NCBI GenBank assembly: GCA_905331475.1
Contig: CAJNYU010001229.1
Location: 33,456 to 97,455 of the forward strand
Source: Rotaria socialis
Taxonomy: Eukaryota > Rotifera > Eurotatoria > Philodinida > Philodinidae
Reading direction: 5' to 3'
DNA: 64,000 bases
The notes below the pieces were generated by a model, which searched no databases, was not told the origin of the DNA, and was given only the letters and a program-made list of their open reading frames with translations. Positions 24,954 to 34,902 of the stretch are shown here, piece by piece; the first letter of the stretch is position 1, and each line of letters opens with the position of its first letter. Made by a program: the position numbers and the translations under genes.

Positions 24954-25996
24954 ATGCTTCCTAAATTTCCTGATGTTGATTCAATAGTTCATTATTTACG
25001 AGAACCTTCGTTATCATCATCACTAACTCATTCAACAGCAACGACATCCAACGCTCGGAAGACCGATAATCAGTTAGAATCATCAAAACAACAAGGAAAA
25101 ACAAAAGATCAAGGAAATACCATGAATACTAATCCATCGGTTCGTATTCTCCTAAAACCACAATTAAAAGGAGATATACAAATCTTACCCGAAGGTCGTG
25201 TACGGTAATGATTAAATTTTGTAAATTGTGTAACTTTTTCTTTTTTCGAATAAAACACAGATATGGACCAATAACAGTTAATCCACGTAAGCAACCATCA
25301 AAAACATTATTTACAGGTCGTCGTTCAAAATATGAACTTTTATCTGGTGATGAAGATGACAAACGTCGTGATCGACGTGAACGTAATCGTGTTGCAGCAA
25401 TGAAATGTCGGGAGAAACGTGAACATGTTTTAAATAATCTTGAAAGTGAACATTTAAATGAATTAAATAATAATCAATGTCTTGAAAAACTAGTTGAAGA
25501 TTTAGGAAAGCGAAAAAATCAGCTTGAATTAGTTTTAGTAAATCATTTAAATGAATGTACTATGATGAAGAATTCACCAATACCAACACAATCATCAATG
25601 ATCTTTGGTGATACAGCATTTCTCTCATTAATTAATAATACTGAACTACCACCACCACTTCCATCTTTACAGCAACCAATTATCTATAATGATGACGAAG
25701 AATTGTGCTCGATTCTTGATCCTTTAACTGTACTAACAAATTCAGCATATACTACGGACGATTCAAATTCTATATTGATGTCAGAACAACAACAACTGCA
25801 GACATTCACTATGACAAATAGTAGTATTGAACGGCTTATAAGTAGTTTTAAATCACCAACAATATCGATGGAAAATAATAGCAATCATTCAATGTTATTC
25901 AATTCAGCTATTGGTTCATCGTGTGCTAAACAACATTCCAACTCAAGTGAAGATGATTCATTACCATCAACACTGGCAAATCACTATGTTTGTTAA
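24954..25996 (+). CDS. bZIP transcription factor of the Fos/ATF3/JDP2 type
   Basis: Two exons, 24954-25204 and 25261-25996 (56-bp intron), encode 328 residues. The basic region is residues 118-137 (RRDRRERNRVAAMKCREKR) with the invariant N126-x7-R134 pattern and the AAxKCR signature of the Fos/ATF3 group. The zipper follows, with heptad positions L144, E151, L158, L165, L172 and H179. The terminal His (VNH) also matches the Fos/ATF3 pattern. One heptad position is Glu, with Leu next to it at 152. The C-terminal 140 residues are Ser-, Asn- and Gln-rich with acidic patches, which would suit a transactivation region. It is a nuclear dimeric regulator of AP-1/CRE-like sites. Choosing between Fos, ATF3 and JDP2 orthology needs a tree. 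The start is the first ATG in an A-rich context. Confidence 0.92.
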
Positions 25997-27087
25997 ATTT
26001 GTCTATGTTGGTGACGAATCTATAAAAAAAATAGATTATTCACATTCATTTTCATTTTTCTCTTTTTTCTTTCTTTCTAGTCTTTCTCTCACGTGTCGCA
26101 ATGATCTATAAGTTTTTTCTTTCACATTTGTTTCAGCTTAAACATGATTACCACGACTAGCTATTGTGTGACTATATCTATATTCAAAATTAATCAAATC
26201 GTTCTTGTGTGGTTCGTTTCTTTATACGTATATAAATATATTATTTCAAATAGTTTGAAGTTTTTTTATATTGCGTCCTTTTTTTTGAAAAAAATCATAC
26301 TATATATATCAGCAATTACGGATGAATATGAAAATGCACATCAATCGAACAGAATTGATTGATTTAAATATATGCTGTTTCTGTAGAAGTGCTTTTACTT
26401 AATCAAAGCTTTTGATTAATACTGAGGTTTCTGCATATATTTAATCATAGTTAGTGTGATTTTCCCCATTCATTCATATGAAATAAATGACTGGATTATG
26501 TCTTAATATTAATTGTTGATGATCCTATATATTCAAAAGTTCAATAATAAGGAGGCAATCTAAATTATTTTTATACTTCTACTAAGACTAATTATAATTG
26601 TATAACAAACCAATAATAAAGTAAATCAAATTTGAGTTATATGTAATAATTCTTAGTACAAATCAATAAAATTTTCTCTTTAAGAAATTTACTTCATGTT
26701 CACTTCTTATCTGTGTCATTGTACTGATATAGTGAAGTGTTGCATTCATGCAGACTCTAACAAAGAAATAGTATCCATATATTTTTTTCTTCTTCTGTAT
26801 AGCAGAATTAATTGTAAACAGTTATGATATACGTCAGCATTAGTCTTTTAAAAAAGAATAATACATTGGATAATATTGTATCAATTTTAATCTAAAATAA
26901 CTAATGCAAATGACTAAAATGAATATTTAACATCGATGACTTGATTTAAGTCACCATACTATATGATTACACTTATCAATCATACTTTTCACTGTTCTGC
27001 ATATGCAGTCTATTTATTTACGACAAAGGTCGTTCAGTCGATTGCTTGATAGAGTTCACATAATAATGTGAAGCTGGCGACGTCTGA
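25997..27087. other. Intergenic, bZIP 3' region
   Basis: No gene is seen. An AATAAA at 26665-26670 is the best poly(A) signal candidate for the bZIP gene, giving a 3' UTR of nearly 700 bases. The rest is AT-rich without recognisable features. Confidence 0.45.
26665..26670 (+). terminator. Possible poly(A) signal of the bZIP gene
   Basis: AATAAA downstream of the bZIP stop codon and before the next gene, which is on the other strand. Assigned by position. Confidence 0.35.
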
Positions 27088-28722
27088 TCATATAGCTATG
27101 TTAGCTGCTTTACAATATTGATCTAAACTTATGATTAATGCTTGATTTTCGTCATAGACATGACCTATGATTTTAAACGTCGATACAATACTATAATGTT
27201 CTGAAGGAAGAGACTTTTCGAATATTGTGAGCGAAGCAGTAACATGTTTCAAAGCTTCTTCATAATTTTGAAAGCTTCGATAAGTATCAGCGAAAGAATT
27301 GTATAAGATATTCAAATACGAATGACCAGCAATAAAATGCTTTTCTTTTGGATAGTTAACGCTCAGATAATTCATTAAGTAGACGGTATAAATAGCTTTT
27401 GAGCGTGATCATATTTACCTATTTCAAATAAAATAAGACTCAAAGAGAGAAGACTTTCATCAACGTTACTATTGCTGTGCTTTGCTTTCATTTGCTCAAA
27501 GACATATTTTAAATCTGGACCATTGCCAATGCACAATGTCATTTGAATGATACATGTTCGCTCATTGCTACAATAAATGTTTACCAGTCGAAAGATTGAT
27601 CCCAACATGATAATGACCTTCTCTCTTCTTGTGGAAAATAACTGAGTAGTTTCACATTAGCGAATGGTCTGACATTTTCAAGTCGACCATCGGTAACTAT
27701 TTCGAATAGCACTCGTTCTATGCCATCTAAAGGAGTAGAAGTTGTTAAAAGGGCAAGAGCTACTTGCAATTTGATAGTTGTCGAGAGAAATGTGTTGATT
27801 GGTATCAATTGTCCGATAGAATCTTTCAATACTTTTAATTTATCGATCGACATTAGTTGACCTTGGTAAAGATGAAGACAAGATACACATTTATGTTGTT
27901 TCAATTGTCGTTCGAGATCACGAATGGAAAATCGTAGGAGAAAAAATAGGTCAATATTTTGAACTCGCAGAGCTTTATTCATTGGTCGATAGAGAAATGA
28001 ATCTCTTGTATACCACCATAAAGGTCGATCAGACGATTAATCTGGCTCAAATTCATGAATAATATTCAATGGAGCTGCGTTACCTTCATGTTCTTTTTTC
28101 CATGTGCCAATCAGTTCACCTTTCACTACTGCTGTTGATTTCATTGTAATTAAGCAATCGATTAATAGTTGTGAATGTACAAATTGAAAATGCTAAATGA
28201 TAAGTTTTCTTCGACTTTGTTGCTATATTGTTTCTTGGGGTATGACTGAATCTGAGCAGTTACCGTATCCAACGATACAATCACTCCTTTGATCTATATA
28301 CAAGAAAATCAATACGATCCTCAATCTCAATATTATGTGTTAGTGAAGAAATTCTCAGCTCATTTTTCATTACTTGCTTTGTCCATCCAGCATACATATA
28401 CAGAGTAGAGCTGCCATAATGAATGAATCCGAGGTACAATTTCACGACCGAATTGGCCACTAACAATAAGGACAACTTGATCGTGGACAGATACAAATTC
28501 AATGCAAATCTTGCACTGTTCAATATATTCAAATACTTTTAAATGATTGATCGATATGCGACGTGATTGTTGAACATCGATATTTTCTGTAGTAGAGTTG
28601 ACTGAAGTATCAAGCCACAGAAGAAATAATGTCTCTAGATTGTTATTTTCGATATTTATCAATTCAAGAGCTACTGGTGATATCATATTACTGAGTTGTC
28701 TCTCATGCATATGAAACACCAC
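27088..28722 (-). pseudogene. Decayed ADP-ribosyltransferase with TPR repeats
   Basis: Fragments in three frames follow the order of a family common in bdelloid rotifers. At 28722-28360 is an N-terminal region with ETLFLLWLDTSVNS and DQVVLIVSGQFG. At about 28300-28120 is KGVIVSLDTV and related sequence. At 28060-27581 is an arginine-type ART region with LWWYTRDSFLY, LYQGQLMS, the S-T-x block INTFLSTT and ERVLFEI. At 27608-27375 are GSIFRLVNI and a first TPR-like helix pair. At 27375-27088 are kinesin-light-chain-like TPRs (NYEEALKHVTASLTIFEKSLP). Breaks: a frame change near 28375, an in-frame TAA at 28036-28038, a frame change near 27600-27615 next to the E-x-E region, and another near 27375. 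The TPR array is also cut short. Such families transfer NAD-derived ADP-ribose to protein arginines; this copy cannot do so as it reads. Assembly error could explain one break but not all. Confidence 0.8.
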
Positions 28723-31005
28723 AATTGACTATTGACAACAGCATTTAGTGCAAATTTACTTCAATTGCACTGAAAATGCTTTTACAGTCTTCTACATTAC
28801 TGTTGCGTTCTTATCTTGATTTCACTTGATTACATACTCACAGCATGAAGCAAACGCATGAAAATGTCTTATTTGTGCCGCCAACGTATTTTAATGGGTT
28901 TAACAAAACTATTCGATATATGAATATGTTTAATCGCAAGCAATCGATGAATCAAACGATTCGATGCGTTTTAACATGAATGCTATACGGTTTTAGAATA
29001 AATAAATAAAAATTAAAGCAAACGTTTATAGTTCTATTTATATTGAGTACTCTCACTTCGTTGCAACGCTTAATAAAAATATAATTATTAATAGGAATAA
29101 ATTTAACAATAATTACAGGTCGAAAAGAAACTTTTGAGTGAAATATTTATAGTTAAGCACGATCATCTATCGGAAAATCGACAGCTATGCGATTGTATTT
29201 TTATTTTCACGCTACTGCTGTTTGATACCAAAACCTATAACTACATCTATCTTTTGTATTTGAATTTCACTATGAATTATTCTGATTATAGAAATTTGAT
29301 GTTCGAAAAGTTGTCATGAAAAAATAATATGCCATTTTTCTATTTAAAGATAATATTTGAATTCGAACTCAAGTTCATCATTATCATGAAAAAAAAAGGG
29401 AAAGTTTTGATTTTTACTTATTACTTTCGATTCAAGATCGAATAATCTTACATAAAAGGATTCATCTTTTGAAAGACAATTGATTTTAATCATTATTTTG
29501 ATGAAAAACCGGATTAAGATACACTGAAGATAGTACCATCGTAATTGATTTGTAAGCACAAAAGAGACTGAGTAACCCTCGAATTGTTTATATTTGTCTT
29601 CTTATACTATATTTGCATCAGACATATGTAGGTAAGATAAGTTCAATATAAATAAAAAAATCTAATTCCCTGAGGAATAATTAAATTCAGTTTAGCAGTA
29701 TTTTGACTGTTTCGTTTAGCAAACACTTCTCTATCGTTACAATGTTTTCATTGCAAGTGTTACAGAGTGTAAATTGGAGATGTCTCTAAAGTTTTAATGG
29801 GTTGAGTGGACAAAAATAGAGATTGATGTGTAACGTTGCAATTGCTCAACTTTTATTGCTTGGTTAGTAACAACATTGGGTTTGCACGAAGTATGTTTGT
29901 TCCATATCGTAGATTTGAATACATATCAATCTCAATTACAATATTGTTGTTCGTAATGACTATCTGTCGTTTAGTAAGACAAAAAATGATAACGCATACC
30001 TCCTATTAAACAAGTCTGTATTAAAGTGAGCTAGCAGATGTTTTTTCTTTTGTGATAAAAAAAACAGTCGAGTAGAGCTGTGGTTGTCGACTGGTTCTCG
30101 AGTTTTGAGTGTTCAACAGAGATATTAATAAGCATTTATCAAAACGCTTTTAATTGCTCATTGATTCAGAATTTCTGTTGTTCTTATAATTTTTGCAGAT
30201 ATGAGTCATCCAAAAACATTACGACAATTTACATATCGAATGCATTATTATAGGTCTTTCGATAAAATAATTCAAGAAGTCTATGTGAAATAATTGTTAC
30301 AAAATTCGATCGTATCTCTGCACATGCAGACTTTTCGTTCCGTATAAAACCGACAATATTACATATGAAACTATCGTTTTACTGAAGAATATACTTTACA
30401 AAAAATTTGTTATCATTATTATTTATCACGCTGTTCAATGAAATTGTGAAAATTAACTTAGATAAAAGTGTCGAAAATGTCACAGCATACTTGCTCATTC
30501 AGTATCATTCAATGTATCAGATGTAAATCGTAAAATTGGTACTTTTATCATATTTTTCTATCATTTATCTGTCGAACTTCTGAAATTTTTAGATTTTATT
30601 GGCACATGAATATTTCAGTAGGATGTGTGATTGCCGTAGTGTACTTGAACATGATCGAATACAGATAGAAGTCAGATGAAGATTGAGCGATTGTGGATGT
30701 GCAAATATATTATGATTGCTTTATTTAAGTTTTAAAGACATGCTTGTTTTTTATGAGACCAAAAATCGGTACAAACAAGTATTTTTGAATAGTTTTTATT
30801 ATTAACTTGCATACGAAAGAATTTATTTATAAAAAAAAAAACGCTAATAATATAAATAAAAAAATCAAGCTAAAGTAGTCGTGATCCGTAACCAAATGTT
30901 GATTTAATACTTTCGAAATAAAAATGTTTCCAACCTTGCTAAAAAAACAAACACAAATTTCAGAAAAAGAAACGTATTTTGAAATATTTAAATAAACAAA
31001 GCTCT
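28723..31005. other. Gene-free stretch
   Basis: No coding exon or RNA gene is supported. Frames here are short and without motifs. TTTATT at 30794-30799 or 30822-30827 could be the AHSA1 poly(A) signal on the minus strand. Confidence 0.45.
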
Positions 31006-32069
31006 TTAACGAACCATAGTATTGTCATAGAATTGACTTGGTACACCTGTTTGCTGAATAAAAATTTTTGTTTGATCGGTATCATCATGAAATGATAATG
31101 AAACATGTGAATAGTGATCGCTGGGCCACGATTTAAAACGCCACAATATATCAATACGATCATAGGGTACAATATCAAGAAAGCGTCCTGTTATATTATC
31201 ACTAAATAATGAAAAAAATCCTCCTTTCCTACAATCATATTGTGACACACTATTTTGCGTAAATGCTTTCACTTTATTTATATCACAAAAGGTTGTAAAT
31301 AATTCTATTTTTGTACAATTAAATTTGTCATGAATTTTCAAATCTCTAAACGTCACAGTTGGCGATTTGTTTTCAGTTATTAGTATTTGTGGATTGATTA
31401 CGGTTTTAGAATTATTTATAGATGATACAGATTTTGTATCAGTTGTATTTGTATTATCTATAGTTGGCAATATAAGTCCTTGAGAGAATTGTTCTTTAAG
31501 TAAACGTATGTATTCTGCAAGTTTCTGTCTTATTATTGATTCACCATGACTTTTCATTAGATCTATTAATTTTTCGCCTTTTGATTTATCAACAGAGAAT
31601 GTTATATTCACTTCATGAATTTCATTTTCATCGGATAAATTTGGTATATCAAATGAACCTTCATATTTCGTTGGATTTTCTCCTGTACGACTTGATCCTT
31701 CCCATTTACCTTGGATATACCATTCGTACTAAAGAAAAACCGAAGAATTAAACGTACAATCATACAAATATCGTTTACTTACTAAAAAGAAAAGTTTAGC
31801 TTTTCGATTATTAACTGATGATTCACCTGAACATTTTTTTAATTCTTTTATTTCACATGTATATTCTTCATTTTCAATTTTAAGTCCAATTAATAATTCT
31901 TTAAATTTATCCTTTGACCATTGCGTAGCATTTTTCTCTTTCCAATGCCAATTATTTGGATTGGTAGCTAGAAATTATATGTTAATTAGTTGAAAATAAC
32001 ATTTTCTTACTTACCATCTGGACGATCTTCAACAATCCAACGAGGATCACCTTTCCCCCATTCGGCCAT
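31006..32069 (-). CDS. AHSA1: Activator of Hsp90 ATPase (Aha1 family), C-terminus apparently cut
   Basis: Exons 32069-32015, 31967-31783 and 31728-31006 join to 320 residues, against about 338 in human. Aha1 binds Hsp90 and stimulates its ATPase in the cytosol. The start MAEWGKGDPRWIVE matches the family start. The conserved NxNNWHW motif is at residues 21-27 (NPNNWHW). The Aha1_N domain runs to about residue 150 (FSQGLILPT). A Ser/Thr/Asn-rich linker and the C-terminal AHSA1/START-like domain follow, with GRFLDIVPYDRI and WRFKSWPSDHYSHV. The frame stops after DNTMVR, just where family members have a last amphipathic helix starting with Trp. A helix of that type (WFVKELCLFKYFKIRFF) is readable in the next frame directly after, so the end looks frame-shifted. 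Intron lengths are 47 and 54 bp. Confidence 0.93.
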
Positions 32070-32247
32070 TGACTGCTAATTATTTATTTCGCTGTGATTA
32101 ATGTAATTTGATGTACAATAACGTAAGTTAGCACAAATGCATACCTGCCGATTTGCAAATGATTGGTCATCTATAGAGCAAATGAGGTTAATAAAAGAGA
32201 TTATTTATTTATTTATTTATTTTCTCTCTTTTTTTGACATATATGTC

Positions 32248-32317
32248 CAACTTGAAACTTGAATTCAATTGAAAGTTAAAATTATCTATTTTCAACTGAA
32301 TTCAAATTTCAAGTTTG
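32248..32317. repeat. Imperfect inverted repeat upstream of AHSA1
   Basis: Arms of about 27-28 nt (32248-32274 and 32290-32317) are complementary with few mismatches around CTTGAA...TTCAATTGAAA, separated by about 15 nt. It lies about 180 bp upstream of the AHSA1 start codon. It could be a small hairpin element or a promoter structure. Confidence 0.6.
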
Positions 32318-33191
32318 ATACTACTGTTTTTTGAAAGGAAACATGAGACATCTACTGTTATTTAGAAGGAATATGTTGTCGTTGATGATAGAATTTGATC
32401 AGTATTTGAAAATATAATTATTTCATTGTTTGCATTGCTCTTTTTAAGAAATCTAATGAGAACATTAGTCTCAATATAGGTATGGTTGTTCCTTTTTTTC
32501 CAACTATTCAAATCAATTAAACGGTTTCACTAATTGAAACCCTAGTTTTTATTGTAAAAAATCATTTATCATTAAACGACTTTTCGTCCCATAGCATCTG
32601 CATATTTATTTTTTTGTTTTTTTTGTACACGCATACTTATACAGAGTGGTCTGAATATTTAGTTTCCGGTCCGGAAGACAAATGTGAGTATCTCCGTCCT
32701 ATTTCAATGGGATCGATTGTTGTTTTCTCACTGTTGAAAACAAGACATTGCTCTTTTACATTCGTGAGACTATTAATTTGAACGCGAAATCAAATGTTCG
32801 AATTATGACTAATTATGATAAAAATCAACATTTTTTAAGTATCATTTTTCACAATTTAATGGAATCAAATAAAAATGATTTCGAACAATCATTTTAGACA
32901 TTGTGTCCGACTTGTCGACCATGAAATTTTTTTTACCTAGTCGAGACATTCATATCAAAAATAGTTTTCCTCATTTTTGACTTCGGTAAGTAATTAATCT
33001 ATAAGAATCTTCATTATCAAGAGAGAGAGAGAGAAACAATATATTATGCATTCAACAAACATATGGCGTAGTTTTTCTAGCTTTTCTCTAATTCTCTCCA
33101 GGTAGTCATATCTTTACTACCTTATGTTCTGCAAGCCTAAAAATTTATTTAAAATGTTTTCAACAGTAAACATTCTTTACTTATCTTTAGC

Positions 33192-33875
33192 CGGTTTACA
33201 GGATTTACTGTCCACGGATTTACTGCCCATTGATTGTTTTTCTTAGAAAACAGTTTTTTTTTCTACAGAAAGTACAATTATTTTTTGCTGCTGAGGATTT
33301 ACTGTCCATTGATTGAATAACTTTTTTTTTCAATTAGCGTTTTTCTCGTTTGAGGATTTACTGTCCGTTGACTGCCTCGAAGAATAGAAATGAACAGAAA
33401 AGCTATTCAGCGCAGTCCCTTTGGGGCTAAAATGTGAAGCTCACGTATGNAAAGATGCGGAAAAATCACCGTATCTGGCCGGAAAGCACGGGAAAGCACT
33501 GGAAACTGGAATACTGCTTCCACTTTCCAGCGCTTTCCTGTGCTTTCCGGCCGTTTCCCGCCGTACGTCCACGACCTGGGAATCTCCTGGGATATCTTAC
33601 CCCTCAATTTGATGAGCATCAGTCATTTTAAATTAAAAATGTATTCAATAGTTCGCTCATTGGCGACTTTTTTGTTTTTCAACATTTATGTAATTTTTTC
33701 CTCAGAAAAGGGATTGGCTGTCAAGACCATTACTCATTTATTAATTTCTCTTCTTCGAAGCAATTAATGGACAGTAAATCCTCGTATAAAAATAGCGTTA
33801 ATTGGAATAAAATTTTTCCAATCAATGGACAGTAAATCCGTGGACAGTAAATCCGCGGACAGTAAATCGTGTACA
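33192..33875. mobile_element. Foldback element with iterated 13-bp GGATTTACTGTCC motifs
   Basis: Eight copies of a 13-bp motif mark the two ends. On the left, forward, they are at 33201, 33216 (GCCC variant), 33295 and 33354. On the right, inverted, they are at 33769, 33827, 33842 and 33857. Sequence between the motifs is also complementary between the arms (for example CTCGAAGAA at left and TTCTTCGAAG at right), so the arms are long composite inverted repeats of about 145-205 bp. The centre is a more GC-rich palindromic block with one unresolved base at 33450. No transposase frame is present. Repeated subterminal motifs are typical of transposase binding sites. Exact ends and target duplication were not resolved, and the family is not recognised. 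Confidence 0.75.
33477..33552. repeat. GC-rich palindrome inside the foldback element
   Basis: Arms 33477-33505 and 33524-33552 are 29 nt each, with about three mismatches, around GGCCGGAAAGCAC, separated by 18 nt. This block is clearly richer in G and C than anything around it. The ambiguous base at 33450 suggests it was hard to sequence or assemble. Confidence 0.8.
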
Positions 33876-34010
33876 CGAAAAATTATACACTCGACATCAA
33901 ATGATTCGACGAGAACTTCAAGAGATACTTCTTGAAACATTAAAAAATTAAAAACGTTATGTCACTAGTTCTTTAGCAGGAGATCAACGTAAATATGAAA
34001 ATATGAAAAT

Positions 34011-34902
34011 ATGAAAGAAATATTTCATTATCGATTCAATCTATTCAAACGTATATTTACACATTCAGCTGCCTACTATAAAAGATCTTCTGTTGAATCA
34101 TTTAAACATGGTTATCTACAACGAAAATTTCTTTCACTAAAAGTTAATCAATTACTCGATGAAAAAACACTTGAAACAAATTCTACTGAAATACGGACAC
34201 ATTGAAATGGCTCTATAGCAGTAGTATACAATCCCATCACAGGTCGTACAGAGTGGAAACAATATCGACATGGTGGAATTCATGGCGTATTTAATCCAGT
34301 CACTCGATTAATTGAATGAGAACATGCATGTCAAATTGATGTTTATGGAGTTTTCAATCCTAAACTAAATATATTCGAATGGAAGAAATTCTATAAAGGT
34401 GATGTTCATGGAATTTATAATCCATCGGTAGGTACAATTGAATGGCAAACATCATGTCATTCAGGTATCGGTGGTTTTTATAATCGAATGGATGGAAAAA
34501 TATCGAAAATAAAAATGTCGAAAACAAGAATATGAGGTGAAAATGAGCATGCAAGATTGAATTGAGGTTGAGGGAGACTTGTACTTCAAAATACTCTCGT
34601 TTTCGGCATTTCTATCCATCTACATTTGTATTAATTTTGTTTTCGATATTTTTATTTTCGACATTTTTCCCTTTCGATATTTTTCCTTTCTTCCTTTTTC
34701 CATCATACCTTATAATCCTTTAACACAACAGACTGAATGGAAAACATCATATAGTGGACGTGTTGTACGATATTTTTATTATGAAACACAAATAGTTAAA
34801 TGGATAGAGAAATGGTATCATGGTATTGCACTTATTCCACGGTATTCGACTATGAAAAGTTATTTAACAACCGCCAGTTATGGATGGTATGCCGATAATT
34901 AA
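34011..34902 (+). pseudogene. Decayed protein with tandem YNP...EW repeats
   Basis: One reading frame carries a degenerate repeat of roughly 20-25 residues built on [VIF]-[YF]-N-P-x-x-x-x-x-E-W-x5-G. Visible copies are VVYNPITGRTEW, GVFNPVTRLIE, GVFNPKLNIFEW, GIYNPSVGTIEW, GGFYN and YNPLTQQTEW. The frame is broken by TGA at 34203-34205 and TGA at 34317-34319. The second TGA sits exactly where the repeat has Trp. It is also broken by a 224-bp insertion at 34486-34709. Without that insertion the frame would run on from FYN to PLTQQTEW. The last part reads to a TAA at 34900-34902. Start and upstream exons are unknown. I do not recognise the family; the repeat is faintly reminiscent of MORN-like or WW-like short repeats, with no firm match. 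Confidence 0.55.
34486..34709. mobile_element. Short 224-bp MITE-like insertion with 8-bp target duplication
   Basis: The 8-mer TTATAATC occurs on both sides (34478-34485 and 34710-34717). The insert has imperfect inverted ends (GAATGGATGGAAAAA at left; GGTATGATGGAAAAA read inward from the right). It also has longer internal complementary stretches around ATCGAAAATAAAAATGTCGAAAAC (34503-34526 against about 34640-34669). An 8-bp duplication is typical of hAT-type elements. It carries no coding frame of interest. The same 8-mer also encodes the YN of the host repeat, so part of the match could be ancestral repeat similarity. Confidence 0.7.

Noticed and set aside
33407-33767. Four overlapping short frames on both strands in the GC-rich block
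   Set aside because: They arise because the block is palindromic and GC-rich, overlap in several frames, include the unresolved base, and show no protein motif.
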